Positions 1 to 44,850 of a stretch of 64,000 nucleotides of DNA are shown in pieces. The translations under genes were made by a program, and so were the position numbers. Numbering within the stretch: position 1 is the first letter of the stretch; each line of letters opens with the position of its first letter. The stretch covers positions 19,346,180 to 19,410,179 of the forward strand of contig NC_133932.1 of the NCBI RefSeq assembly GCF_031877795.1, in the 5' to 3' direction. Below the pieces are notes generated by a model. It was not told where the DNA came from. It ran no database searches and saw nothing but the letters and a program-made list of their open reading frames with translations. This DNA is from Strix aluco. Taxonomy: Eukaryota; Chordata; Aves; Strigiformes; Strigidae.

Positions 1-1505
1 TCCATTGACTTTTTAGGAAGCAAAAGCTTGTATAGTAATGTCAAACCCTGACAAAGTAGAGGTAACTGCAGTTTGAGACTGACTGCAGGTGTGCAGTGTT
101 TTCACTGAGGAATCCATATTTCACCCCAGCATTTGTCAAATTAAGACCATCATTAATTATGAGGTATAATCTATATAAAAATGAGCTATAGACTTCTCTA
201 AAAGCCTTGCATAGCATCTGGCCTATGAAAGAAAGACTGTGTGTACATATATTCCCTTATAAAAGAGCTTTGAGATAAGTGGGTAGAAAATACTATGTAA
301 TTACAGCTTAAATAGATGCTTTGTGACATAGCAGTGCAATTATATTTACAGAAAAATCAGTTACACTTTATACGTTATATTGTAGCTGATTTGTGTTCTC
401 CAATTTGCAGTTACGGTATGCAAGGCCACGTTAAGCCTTTCTTGTTCTTTCTAATAGGAAACATATTCATTTCTGTTAAAAACATAGCTTTTCCATAAAA
501 CCCTTTGCTCATACTTGTGTTGGCCTTCTTGCTCTGTCCTGGCAAAAGCATTTGATTTCTTTTCTTTGGCAGGAAGCTAGGCCAATTTGGGGCATCAAGG
601 GGGAAGTAGCTCTTGCAACAGCCATCGTGTTTTTCTTCCATTACAGAGTACAAGCTGTTCTCTTGATACAGTTAAATTTTTCATTCTTTTCCAGCCTCTC
701 TTTCAGGCTTTAAAGTGAAATTCACCTCAGTTACACAGTGGCAGCCCAAGGGTACAGAATTATAGGTGATTTTGCTACACATCATAGGCTATATCATACT
801 ACATTTTTTCCTTTTTTAAAATTTTTTTCTTTTATTACAACACTTCCAACCTTATTGCTTTTCCAGGGTGAATTGATCACAACTTACTGGTGGCATATGG
901 TTCAATGTGGCTTGAAGTTCTTCACTGTGACATATAAAACCAGCTTAGCTGAACTTCAGAATTTCATGGTGCATCTACCAGGCTGTACCTAGTTCCCCCA
1001 GAAATTCACCTGCTAGTTCTTAAATGAGAAACTACCTGCGATCACTGTGGTCACAGAAGATTTCAAGGCATTTTGTCAACAGTAGCCTTGTATCTTTTGA
1101 CCAATGCCTCCCCGCCCTGTTTTGAGCACTGGACTGCTGAACTGTAGCAAGAGTTAGCTGCAGTTCAGGGTACTTTGGATGGAAGATAATATCCTTGAGT
1201 CCTAGCCTTCTCTTTTTCTCTGGGCTCTCTCCTGCTGCAGTTGAACTTATGCTTGATACCACTGCTTTAGCATCACTGGGAAGCATCCTGTACTGGGGCC
1301 AGAGAAGATAAAACACTCAATCTTTCTAAAAATAAAGCAGGTGTAGAAATGTAAAAAATTTCTTAAATGAGACTTCATTTTATTTATTGTATCTTTGTGA
1401 ATTGAATGGATGCTTCTGTAAGACCACAGCTATCTCTGTTTACATTAATGATAATGAGTTCGTTTTCCTTCTAGTCATTGGTTTTGTTTTGTTTTGTTCT
1501 TGTAG
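1..1505 (+). other. CRYBG3 intron, no feature recognised
   Basis: AT-rich sequence upstream of the first visible CRYBG3 exon. I looked for another crystallin-motif exon ending in phase 0 and found none. No recognisable repeat. Confidence 0.6.
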
Positions 1506-18970
<17,465 letters not shown>

Positions 18971-20490
18971 GTAAAACCCACCGCACAGATGGACCTTGTG
19001 TGGGTTATTAACACCCAAAGGGGAAAAAACCCCAAACTACTGAAGTCACACACCACTGGAACCTGGAGCAGCAACTTCTACTTTCCTTCATACCAAGCAC
19101 CAGTTGGTGCTAAAACAACTGAATTTTGCACAAACGTGGAAGATGGGAGGTTGATCTGATGTCTTTCTGCAGGGACACTGATTCTTTAAAGGCCGCTCCT
19201 ATGAAAGTCACTATTACTCTTCATCTGAAGTATTAAAAGTAAATGCAAAAGACTAGACTTAAGTTTTGCAGGGTATGAACTGCAAGAGATAATATGGGAA
19301 AGGCTCTTTAGAAATGCTGTCTTTACCTTCCTCTCAAACTGAGGGAAGCTCACTGAAGAATGAATGCACTGATGAGCTTGAAAGAGGTTGAGTTGGACTT
19401 TATGTCCCAAGTGAAGCTGTTCAGGCTCCAAGCAATCCCAAAGCTCAAACCATGTATCTTGCTACAATGCAATTTATTCATGAAGACAACTTTGAACAGA
19501 AATTGCCAGCTCAGCCTGTGAAGAGGCAACAGAGAAAGCCCCACTTCGCCCTCCTCCTCTTACTGGTAGGCCTCTGTCTGCCATTGTTTTAACAGTGCCG
19601 AATTTCCAGAATCAGGAACTGGTTTTGCTGACCCCTGGCCTCTTTCCAACCCATGACATCATGAGTTACCACTGAAGCTCACCTTTAACATGGAGCCATA
19701 CGTGCATGTATCAAAAGAGGAGAAGTGGTCCTGGGTCAGGCTAGACTTCCACAAGGGCTAGCTGCATTTAGAGCAGTCGTGATTTTAACTCTAGCTGTAC
19801 TTCGTTTTGCTGTATATAGATTAATTTAATACAATGTAATTTGGTCATGCCACCATGTCTTCCTTCAGAAAATACTTCACCCTAGTCTGTATTTTCAAAG
19901 GTGCTAGCAGCCTGCATTTCAATGCTTGCTTAATGTTAAAAGCACAGCATAACTGCATGTTAACCCTGCTGTGGCTCATCAACAACGTGCACATCTTAGC
20001 CCAAAGGACGAGGACTGAGACTAGTGGTCCAGACCTTGGCATGCCTGTGCTTTCCTCGGTTGCAGCACTGTGCAACCAGCCTACTAGCTCTCACTTGAGC
20101 CAGACAGAGCCCAACACCTTATTGGAGTGCAGTTCTTGCAGGCTTGAAAAGCGTGTTCCTCGCTCAACACTGACAAATACGAAGGAACCGCAGAGAGTTG
20201 TAGGGCTGTGAACACCTGGCATGGAAGAGAAGTCCCTTAGATCCCTGGTAACTTCATTTCAGCAGCACTAAATTAGTCATCTACTTCACTGAAAAGGTAA
20301 TATTTTTTTTCCTTATTTGTATATTCAGGGTATGTATTTCTATAACTATTTAAAGAGTTTAGGTTAGCTAAAGACAGATATTTTAGTTTCCAAAAGCTGT
20401 AACTATTCCAGTTGTGCATTCAAACAGGATTCATCCCCAAACAAATAAAACCCTAAGTTTGCCACAGAAATAAAATAATGGATGTCTATT
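18971..20490 (+). other. CRYBG3: Probable CRYBG3 3' UTR with candidate poly(A) signals
   Basis: No gene-like coding is seen after the TGA. The stretch becomes AT-rich past about 20.28 kb and carries AATAAA at 20444-20449 and 20469-20474. ATTAAA variants occur later, near 21014 and 21033. Which signal is used cannot be told from sequence; a 1.5-2.1 kb UTR is plausible. Confidence 0.5.
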
Positions 20491-21677
20491 TTTGTATGAA
20501 ATAGAGTTCTATATAGTACTATTTAAAAATGAACAAACTATCTACTTGCACTTACTATTTTACATTTTAAAATTATCGTAAATCTGCTGTTTAAGTAACA
20601 GATCTTCAAATGTATGTATATATTTTTCCAACTAAAGTACCTGTTCAGGTTTTTTTATGTAAGTCAGTATATCAAGTGTTCTGCATGTGACTTGCTTTCC
20701 GTATGAAATTTTTAAAGCCTGTGTACCAAGAATGACTAAACCATATTTGGTGTGTCAGTGTTACATAACAAAGCAAAGCAGGCTTTTGTACTCAAGAGAT
20801 CTTGAATGTAAAATGCAAAGCATGTATATTTTAATTGTATAAAACTTTTTTTAGGAGGAACATTTTGGTAGCTCGTTTCTTTTTAAACAAACTAAATACA
20901 ACAATAGTTTTTAGCAGCTGTCAAGCACACTCCTGTAAAATACTTCCTTTCAAATGAACAAAAAAGGGGTAAGTACATTGAATCTGTGACTGCTGTTACA
21001 GTAGTTTGCATATTAAACATTGATGTTCAAGTATTAAAATAACTGCAGGACTCCCATCAAAACCCACTCAAGTGAGCATTGAAGATACAGATTCCAGTTA
21101 CAGCTTTGGGTTACTTTCATAGGAAATTGGTGCTGGGGGAGGTAGAGGTTAAGGAGTATTGTTTGTTTATGCCAGCAGTGGCAGCATCTGAGAGGAAAGG
21201 GGTTTGGGAAACAATATACACAGCTTTTACTGAGAAGCTTTTGTTCTCTTGGGGCAAACAAACAGAACAAACAGGTTTTCTGGCTGGCAAACTTTACAAA
21301 TGAGAAAACAAGTTATTGCTTTTTGCCCAAGGTCCTGGAGCGTGTTCTATGTGTACCTTTAGATGTCCTCCCCATCCAGGGATACATCCAGAGGAAAGGG
21401 GAGAGCACAGCGCTGGTGGTGTTACTGGGAGAGACTTCATCCATCCACAGACATGGAGCTGTGGCTCACTGGACAATGAGCCACTTACCTGTTTTTCCTG
21501 ATGCCCCTTTTCCCAAAGCTAAGGGAAGAAAAGTGCTAGTAGTGAAGTATATGTATTGCAATGCTTTGTTAGACAGAAACATAAACCAAGGGCTGGATCG
21601 ATAAAAAAGTAATTTAATAAGCCTTTCTCTCAAGAGAAAGATATACTACTTAGAGGAGCAGCTAATTCACAAAAGCA
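20491..21677. other. Region between the convergent CRYBG3 and RIOX2 3' ends
   Basis: AT-rich, with several ATTAAA variants on the plus strand (near 21014 and 21033) and one on the minus strand (21613-21618). It holds the transcript ends of both genes; exact ends are not determinable. No other gene is recognised. Confidence 0.55.
21613..21618 (-). terminator. Candidate RIOX2 poly(A) signal (ATTAAA)
   Basis: ATTAAA on the minus strand, about 60 nt past the RIOX2 stop and followed by a T-rich stretch. It is the nearest signal to the stop. It would give a very short 3' UTR, so a more distal site may be used instead. Confidence 0.35.
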
Positions 21678-37939
<16,262 letters not shown>

Positions 37940-38536
37940 ACAACTGTAGAAACACAGAGTGGTATGGGTTAGAAGAGACCATCTAGTTCTACCCCCCCTG
38001 CCATGGGCAGGGACACCTTCCACTAGACCAGGTTGCTCAAAGCCCCGTCCAACCTGGCCTTGAACACTGCCAGGGAGGGGGCAGCCACAGCTTCTCTGGG
38101 CAACCTGTGCCAGTGTCTCACCACCCTCTTCAGAAAAAAGTTCTTCTTTGTATCTAATATAAACCTACTCTCCTTCAGTTTAAAACCATTGCCCCTGCCC
38201 CTACAGGCTCTGGTAAAAAGTCTCTCTCCCTCTTTTTTTACAGTATTTAAGTATTGAAGGGCTGCAACAAGGTCTCCCCAGAGCCTTCTCCTCTCCAGGC
38301 TGAAGAACCCCAACTCTGTTAGCCTCTCTCCATAGGAGAGGGTTCCAGCCCTCTGACCACTGCTGTGGCCCTCCTCTGGACCCACTTGAACAGATCTGTG
38401 TCTACCTTGTGCTGGGGACTCCAGAGCTGAGCACAGTGGTCCAGGACAGGTCCAGGTCGGGTCTCACCAGAGCAGAGGGGTAGAACACCCTCCCTCGACC
38501 TGCTGGCCACCCTGCTTTGGATGTGGCCCAGGATAC
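37940..38536 (-). mobile_element. CR1 LINE fragment (3' part), minus strand, in RIOX2 intron 1
   Basis: The minus strand reads decayed CR1 ORF2 C-terminal sequence: SRVASRSREGVLPLCSGE, then QRRATAVVRGLE, GFFSLERRRLWGDL, VVRHWHRLPREAVAAPSL and ARLDGALSNLV. The stop is followed by the conserved CR1 3' end (plus-strand view: ccatctagttctacc, ccatgggcagggacacc). A frameshift and substitutions show it is inactive. It continues at 39181-39255 across an inserted element. Confidence 0.93.
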
Positions 38537-39180
38537 CAAAAGGGCTCAAACAAACGAACCTCTGAAGACTAAACTGTGATGCATGAAAGCTTTGCTTGTG
38601 TTTTACTTCGTTTGTTTCAAAGCTTTGCTTGTGTTTTTTGTTTCCCAAGTTCTCCTTAACTGTTTCCCTAGACCTCTTTGTCTGTTTAGACATGTAATAT
38701 GTAAGTCACTTACAGCAGACTCAAAGCCTTCAATGGACACTTGGGCAATTCCTAGAAGGCGCAAACTAAGATAAGGAGGATTCAAAAAAAAGGACACAGA
38801 GATCCTATTATAGGGAGGATGATCTTGCTGATTTAGGAAGAAGACACCTGGACTTTACTTCACAGCGCACGCTCTGGAAAGGTCAACTACTGTGAAGAAG
38901 ACTACTTACTTCCCTCGACCACAGAAGACCCTCACTCTATTTTTACTATGCATGCTCGGACTATGTAAATGAATTCTGGGAACTCATTATCATAAGACAC
39001 CCCTTTCTAGGAAACCTAATGAATATGTATGATTTGTGTGCATGTAAACTCAAGTCCCTTGCTAGTTCTTGAGAGCCCTTATGGTGAAGAATCCCCAGGG
39101 TGACCCCAGCGCTGCTAATAAAGAATACCTGCTGAATAGTGATATTGGATTCTGACTGTTGAGTCAATGTCTTCGTTTCA
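38537..39180 (+). mobile_element. Solo-LTR-like insertion nested in CR1
   Basis: This block interrupts CR1 between the codons for KANC-I and L-G. ATAC flanks it on both sides (38533-38536 and 39181-39184), a probable 4-5 bp target duplication. The right end is TTTCA, with the CA expected of an LTR. AATAAA at 39117-39122 is followed by a short U5-like stretch, so the orientation is plus. The left end (caaaaggg) lacks the expected TG, so the 5' boundary is mutated or truncated. Inside, a tandem repeat of about 36 bp occurs at 38587-38645. No retroviral gene is present. The LTR family cannot be named from sequence alone. Confidence 0.72.
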
Positions 39181-39255
39181 ATACAGTTGGCTTTCTGAGC
39201 TGCAAGCACACATTGCCGGCTCACGTCCGCTTTTTCATCTACCAACAGCCTCAGG
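39181..39255 (-). mobile_element. CR1 LINE fragment (5' piece of the interrupted copy)
   Basis: The minus strand reads KADVSRQCVLAAQKANC, which directly precedes the SVASRSREV region in bird CR1 ORF2. This is the missing upstream part of the CR1 at 37.94-38.54 kb, displaced by the LTR-like insertion. The 5' limit is approximate. Confidence 0.82.
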
Positions 39256-39389
39256 TCCTTCTCTGCAGGGCTAGAGGAAAAACACAGTAACTGAATGGAC
39301 CTGCTCCTGCTTCACGCAGAATTTCCCACCAGTGTATTTCAACTCGCACACCAGGTACGCTCGTTTGTGAGCTCAGGCCTCTAAACTGA

Positions 39390-40080
39390 CCCAGCAACTG
39401 CAGGGGCACTCGGCTCCCGCCGCAGCAAGGCGGGAGAAAGATGGCCCCAGCGGTTCTGAGCCGACAGCCCCCGCTGCTGCCCCCGCTGCTCCCCTCGCCA
39501 GCCTGCTATTAAACTTTTCCCTGCAGGGAAAATGGCAGGGAAGCTGCTGCAGCACCCGCGGCAGGCTGCGGCCTGCGCCCCTCGCTCGCGGGGCCCCGAC
39601 CTGCCAAGAGGGCCGGCGCCTCCGCCGCTCCCGCGCCTCCCCAGCCAGGCTCCTCAGACACGAGGCCGCCGGGCCGGGCGCTGCCCCACACCCACGGACC
39701 CTTTCCCTTCGTCCCAGAGGGGCGCCGAGCCCGGCGGGGCGGCGGCGGCGGCTGGCCCGGTCCTCCCGCCGCCATCATGAGCCCCCCCCGTCCCCCGCAG
39801 ACCCCGGGCTCAGCCCCCCGCTCCCCGCGGCGCGCACTCACCCGGGCGCGCGGGCCGCAGCGGGCGGGGCGGGGCCAGGGGAGGCGACCGGCGGGCGGCA
39901 GGAAATGGCGGCGGTAGGCGGGGGGGGGGCGGCGGCGAGGGTGTCCCCGGGGGGCCGGGCCGGGCCGCGGAGGCCTCCGGTGTGGGAGCGGGTCGGCCCC
40001 AGGCCCTGTTCGCTGGTATCGGCCAGTAACGGCGGCCCGCGTTCCACGGCGTTTAACCTCGCTGGGTGGAGAGGTGGAGA
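39390..40080. promoter_or_regulatory. CpG island, RIOX2 promoter region
   Basis: A very GC- and CpG-rich block in an otherwise AT-rich window, with GC boxes (gggcggggcgggg at about 39862-39874). Two YY1-like ATGGCGGC motifs occur: plus strand near 39905, and minus strand at about 39769-39778. It sits at the head of RIOX2. Whether it also drives a plus-strand transcript toward 40-44 kb cannot be seen. Confidence 0.85.
39842..40047 (-). other. RIOX2: Probable non-coding first exon of RIOX2 (5' boundary unknown)
   Basis: Within the CpG island, the minus strand has a strong donor, CCCGG/gtgagtgcg, placing an exon end at 39842. The first coding exon at 35.68 kb has its own acceptor four bases before the ATG, so a spliced upstream 5' UTR exon is required. 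The transcription start is not defined; 40047 is only an outer guess. Confidence 0.6.
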
Positions 40081-43000
40081 GAACGTAATGTCAACCTTTT
40101 TTTTGTTTACCTCCCAAACTAGAAAATTTTAAAGTGATCACCACTTGAAAACATAATCTGTGCGAGAAATATTCCTTCTTCGTCGACCCGAGTTATTTAG
40201 CGCGTGTGTGTGAGAGAAAAATGCTCTTTTTGAAACCGATAGGAACTTACACAGCAGTATCTCCACTAAAGTTATTACACGGATTAAATTAGGAGATATA
40301 ACATAAAACCTTGTGGTTACTTGTATAAAATTTTACTTCGTACAGAAAAAAGTGCCTGGGCTTTAGCTGCATTATTTTAATTTGTTCCAGATCCCCTCTG
40401 AGGCTTCCTTGGAAGAAATTTTTAGAATCCTCAACAAGCACATGAAAACTTCTAGAAATATTTTTAGTTACCTGTATTAAATATGCCTGTTAATGGTTTA
40501 ATTTACATTGGCTGAAAGACGTCAGAAAAATTGTTAGGTAGGTTTTGCTAAAGTTCTGTTCCTGTGTAATCATAGCTTGAAGGGTACAAAGCAGAACTAC
40601 CAGCAAAAGGTGAATTTTGGAAACCTCAGCAGCCTCACAGTGGATGGCTCACGTAAGTACTTAGATTGGGCATAAGTAAGTTACTAGAAGATAAGAGAGG
40701 GGACTGTGTTCTATCAACAACTCCTGGAGGAAAATAATAGAGCCTTTCACACTTAAAATACCAGTTCAAATCCCTCTCTTTATAGAAAATGATTTGGCAG
40801 TCCTGTTCCTCCTTGTGGTGTAGTTGTTACTCACACAGTATTAACTCCTGCTTCCCTGGCACTAACTAGATCTTTTGGAACACATATTATGTGATTCCAG
40901 TGGGTCCTGTGTTCAGGAATGCATCCGGCAAACTCCTACGTGCTGAATAAAGAAACTGGCAAAATATAATACACGGGAAAAGGGGGTGGAGGAGGGAAAA
41001 AGGCAAACACTGCTCATCCTGTTCAGTCCTTGTTCCTTTATCAACCTGGACCACTTCGGTCACCAGCTGCCCAAAACACCATGGCCACTTGATCATGAAA
41101 TAGAGATTAATCGGTGTGTGGATGGGTTACCAGAGAGATGTTTTGCCAGGAGCGAACCTAAGGTTGTCCTAATTGTACAAATGTTTACAAATTAGTAGAA
41201 TTTAAGTTTCTCTATAAAGCATTTTTCTTTCATTGGGCTGTGACTTTAGAAGAAAAAGGAGCTATTCTCTGCTTTCTAATTCTGACGCATTCTTAGTTCA
41301 TCGCAATGTCACTCAACATTCAGGACACTGCAAAATTTATTAAATGAACTATTTTAGTGTAAACACCAATAGTTGGGATATTCAAAGGCACACATTTTTG
41401 TAGCTGTCTGAAAAATAGGTCACTGGCATGAAATTCTGCTTACTTCTTTCATGAGTATTATAAAGCTTTGAAGAATGAAGTAGTTCTCCAGACTTAAAAG
41501 TCTGCATCACCTAAATGAACGCTTACAGGATGTTTTCTTCTTACAGATGGGTGTAGCAGCAGATGCTAAAAATAGGGAGGCCACATCCTGCACCTCAGCT
41601 GGTCACAGAGACCATTACAAGCTGTTATTTCTGTTCCCAAATCCACAAAGTACTCTTGGCATAACTGCTTGAATACCACTAGGATGAACACTCAAACAAA
41701 TACGTATTTACATAATGGCTGTGATGTTTTAACTTTTAGTAAACGCTGTGGGAAGTAAAACCCGTAGATTTGACTGGCTGTAAAATCAGCCACAAGTAAC
41801 AGGAATGGGAAATCCTTGTGAATGCTTTTTTAAGGACTTCCATGCTGGTCTGTCCAGACAAATTGACTGTTTGTTACCATCCCTTTCTGGAAGATAACAC
41901 AAGCTTCACATGAGGGTTATGTGAGTTTTCGTCAGCCCTCTAGCGCCCTCAAAACAAGAAATAATGTATGTAAATACTGTTTGTTATTTTTTACTGTTTA
42001 TACAAGCAATAGATTTTTGAAGTATAATTGATCCTGATATCCCTGTTACTGCATTAAGAAGATAGAAATTATAAGCTTGGCTGTAAAATTATGCAGTTAA
42101 GTTTCATCATCATAATGTGCAATCTTCTTCATTATATAATAAAACTTGCTGTGTAGTACTCTCCGTGGGGAGAATGCTTTGCCAATGGTTACAGTCACAG
42201 TTGCAAAGTTGCAAACTAATGGTTTCCTCCGTCAAAGCAAGCCGTGCAGCTTTGGGGCACCAGTATGGGATGTGCCCAGAAGGTCAGTACAGGCAGGAAT
42301 CTCTTTTCCTGCACACTTCCATGTGTGGGCCTGTTTGCTGCAGAGCCTACACAGGGCTCGGGCATGCTGTGCTGCGGGGCTTTTGCTGCTGCAGATCCTA
42401 TAAGAAATTTAGAAGAGGGAACTGTTTGATGTCAAGAAGCACATGGGTATTTTTTCTGTTGGAGGGTGAGGATTCAGTTGACTGTGCAACGAATACCTCT
42501 TCCTGTAAGGCAGGTAAAAAAGATTATGTGAAAACAATGATGTTATGTTAGTTCACATGAGAAGTTTCGGACACACATTACATATCTGGAGCAATTAGAT
42601 GGGATCTTGTCAGGCAATCCGGAACATCTGTGCAGGATGCCTCCATAATGGCAGTGCAGTAACGAGGATGTCATGGTATTTTTTTATATATTCATATTAC
42701 ACATTTGCTCAGCTTGAGGTCTAGTGCACTGTTGCTGTTGCCAAAGCCTGTGTGTCTGTTGGCTTTACATTCCCAGCATTGTGATTCCTGGTACGGTTCT
42801 GCTTTCCATGACAGGATTTCCTGGAAGAGTATCAAAGCCGTTTTAGCTCTGATCATTTGTTTGGTAGCAAACTGGCTGCCAAAGTACCCCACTCACTCCA
42901 TCAGATTTCAATCACCCGGCATGCAGTGTGTCACCAGCTTCTCCAGCTCTGAAATTGGGAGCTTGACAAATGCAGCTTTGGGAAAGAGTAGGAGACATCG

Positions 43001-44547
43001 CCATGCTATAAGCAAACAATATTGGAGCAGGAAAATCAAATAAACCAGAGAGTGGTTCAGGCTTCCAAATTTATTCCCATTTCCTAATCGTGACCAAGCA
43101 ATGACCAAGCATTTACCTTGTGACATTTTTTGCCACCAAAAGTTATCATTTTGAACTGACTTTGTAAATACAAACTCACTCCATTAAATGACAGACAAAC
43201 CTAAGGAATTTAAGTGGAAAATGCTCCTTATTTGAGAAGGTCACAAAAATAATCTTGATTCTTTTCTGGAATCTGTGAACACTTTGTGTGTGTGTCCCTG
43301 AGCATCCTTAATTCAACCTTCTTAGCCTGAACCTAAGGATATGTCCATGCAGGATTCATCTGGGACTGACAGGGTTCCTGTATATGGCTCTGTTTTGCCA
43401 CAGCTGCTTCCTTTTATTGCCTGTGTGTCTCAGCGTGGTACCTTGAGCTGTGCTGGGGATCACTGCTGCAAGCAGGCATACGTGACTTCTCACTGTAACA
43501 TTCAATCTCAAAAGCCAAAGGGAGAGGGAGGGGGCAAAGCCCCAAGCTCATGTATGCAACATAAAGCAGAAGAACCAGATTCTGCTGAAGATGTGGTTTG
43601 TTTGTTTTCTTGACAATGTTTTCTAAAATCTCTGCCTCAAAGCCCATGTTTCTGAAATTAACAGTTACGCAGAAAGCAGGTCTACGTGAGGCACGGGTGT
43701 GTGGGTGTCACCGGAGGGGCATAGCTTGTGCAGGTGATGTTAGTTGTCACCTGGGAGGTGACTGCAAGATACCAAGTGCATCGGGTCTGGGACATTGTTC
43801 CTGTGCTGCCTCAGGGACTAATGAGCAAGATTTCTCCAAATTAGAGGCCCTTCCCAATGGTCCTGTGGAAAGTCAGGGACAGCTGACAGGGTGAGGGTTT
43901 TTCTTGAGGTGCTGATGATGCCCAATGTACAAAGCCCCATCAGCTCTGCTTCCTGCTTTTCTGCTGGTCCCTACTCCACTGCTAGGCTATAATCACTTTC
44001 CCTCAAGTTACCATCCGAGGACAAAGGCTGCTGAGGTGCATACAGGTTGCCTAGCAAAATCGAAATGCAGCAAGTGAAGTAAGGATGGGAGCTAACTGAA
44101 GGCGATTGGTGCCAGTTGCCTACTAAAATGGACCACAAGTGGAGAACAAACAGAAAGGCTGATCAAAGATGAATGGTTAGAGTGTAGATAGAGACTGGAT
44201 AATACCTCAGGTGGGAGCTGCTGTCTGTTTAGGTGTGTGACAAAGGGGTCTCTCAGTGAGCAAACTGCTTCTAAGCTATTGCAGTAGTAGCATGTGCATT
44301 AGGTTGCCCCATTGCAATTGTAGCTTTGCAATTGCACAATATAATTGAAAAAGAAACCAGTGAGAGTTTTTCATTAACAGTTTTGCTGCTAACCAAACCA
44401 GCCTTGGTATGATGCACGAGTCGGTTTCGGAAACTTTTAACCCTTTCCTCTACTGCTGTTGCATTATTTTTAAAGCACGATGCTACCCTGCAATGTATAG
44501 CATTATAAGCTTATAGTGCTATATATCTAGCTTATAACAGTTTCTGT
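40081..44547. other. Intergenic region between the RIOX2 promoter and the GABRR3 3' end
   Basis: No gene is recognised. The right part should include the GABRR3 3' UTR; candidate minus-strand AATAAA signals lie near 43408 and 43064, more than 1 kb past the stop. A Cys-rich 144-codon open frame at 42117-42551 shows no recognisable domain. Confidence 0.55.
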
Positions 44548-44850
44548 TCATATGTACAAACCCCAGTAAAAAAAGTTGAACACAATATACACACTGGGAA
44601 ATATAATCCTGGAGTATGAATCAATAACATGATTGTTCTGTAAAATAATCCTGCCCACATTTCCCTTCAGAGATCTCTTCCTCTTTATTTGAGTTGTGTC
44701 CACATCGGAGACGCTGGCTGCACATGCCTGAGTCTCATGCTCTTCACACTGGTCTGAGAAATCAGTCAGGTCCATGTCCACATCCGTGTCATGAAAGCAG
44801 CCGTCAAAAGCCATTGCTTGCACTGTATCAATGCTGTACGTTCCTGAAAC
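44548..44850 (-). CDS. GABRR3: GABRR3 last exon, M3-M4 loop, M4 and stop
   Basis: The acceptor is tttgttgccag. 100 residues end in TGA 44548-44550. The loop starts VSGTYSIDTVQAMAFDGCFH, continues with an acidic patch (DTDVDMDLTDFSDQCEEHE), then IKRKRSLKGNVGRIILQNN. M4 follows (SRIIFPSVYIVFNFFYWGLY). AMAFDGC, NVGRIIL and NNHVID match the rho-3 C-terminal part. Confidence 0.96.
   Translation of the reverse strand, partial: VSGTYSIDTVQAMAFDGCFHDTDVDMDLTDFSDQCEEHETQACAASVSDVDTTQIKRKRSLKGNVGRIILQNNHVIDSYSRIIFPSVYIVFNFFYWGLYI

Noticed and set aside
1032-1316. 94-codon minus-strand frame with SPEKKRR and a degenerate-looking domain
   Set aside because: It is within a CRYBG3 intron, with no recognisable family and no splice context; length is compatible with chance.
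38537-39180. A possible endogenous retrovirus with genes
   Set aside because: Only LTR-like sequence is present; no gag, pol or env similarity is seen.
39509-39841. 110-codon minus-strand open frame in the CpG island, Pro/Gly/Ala-rich
   Set aside because: It lies downstream of the inferred exon 1 donor, within the intron. GC-rich sequence is naturally poor in stops, and no domain is visible.
42117-42551. 144-codon Cys-rich plus-strand frame between RIOX2 and GABRR3
   Set aside because: No signal peptide, no regular cysteine spacing and no splice or promoter context; kept only as part of the intergenic description.
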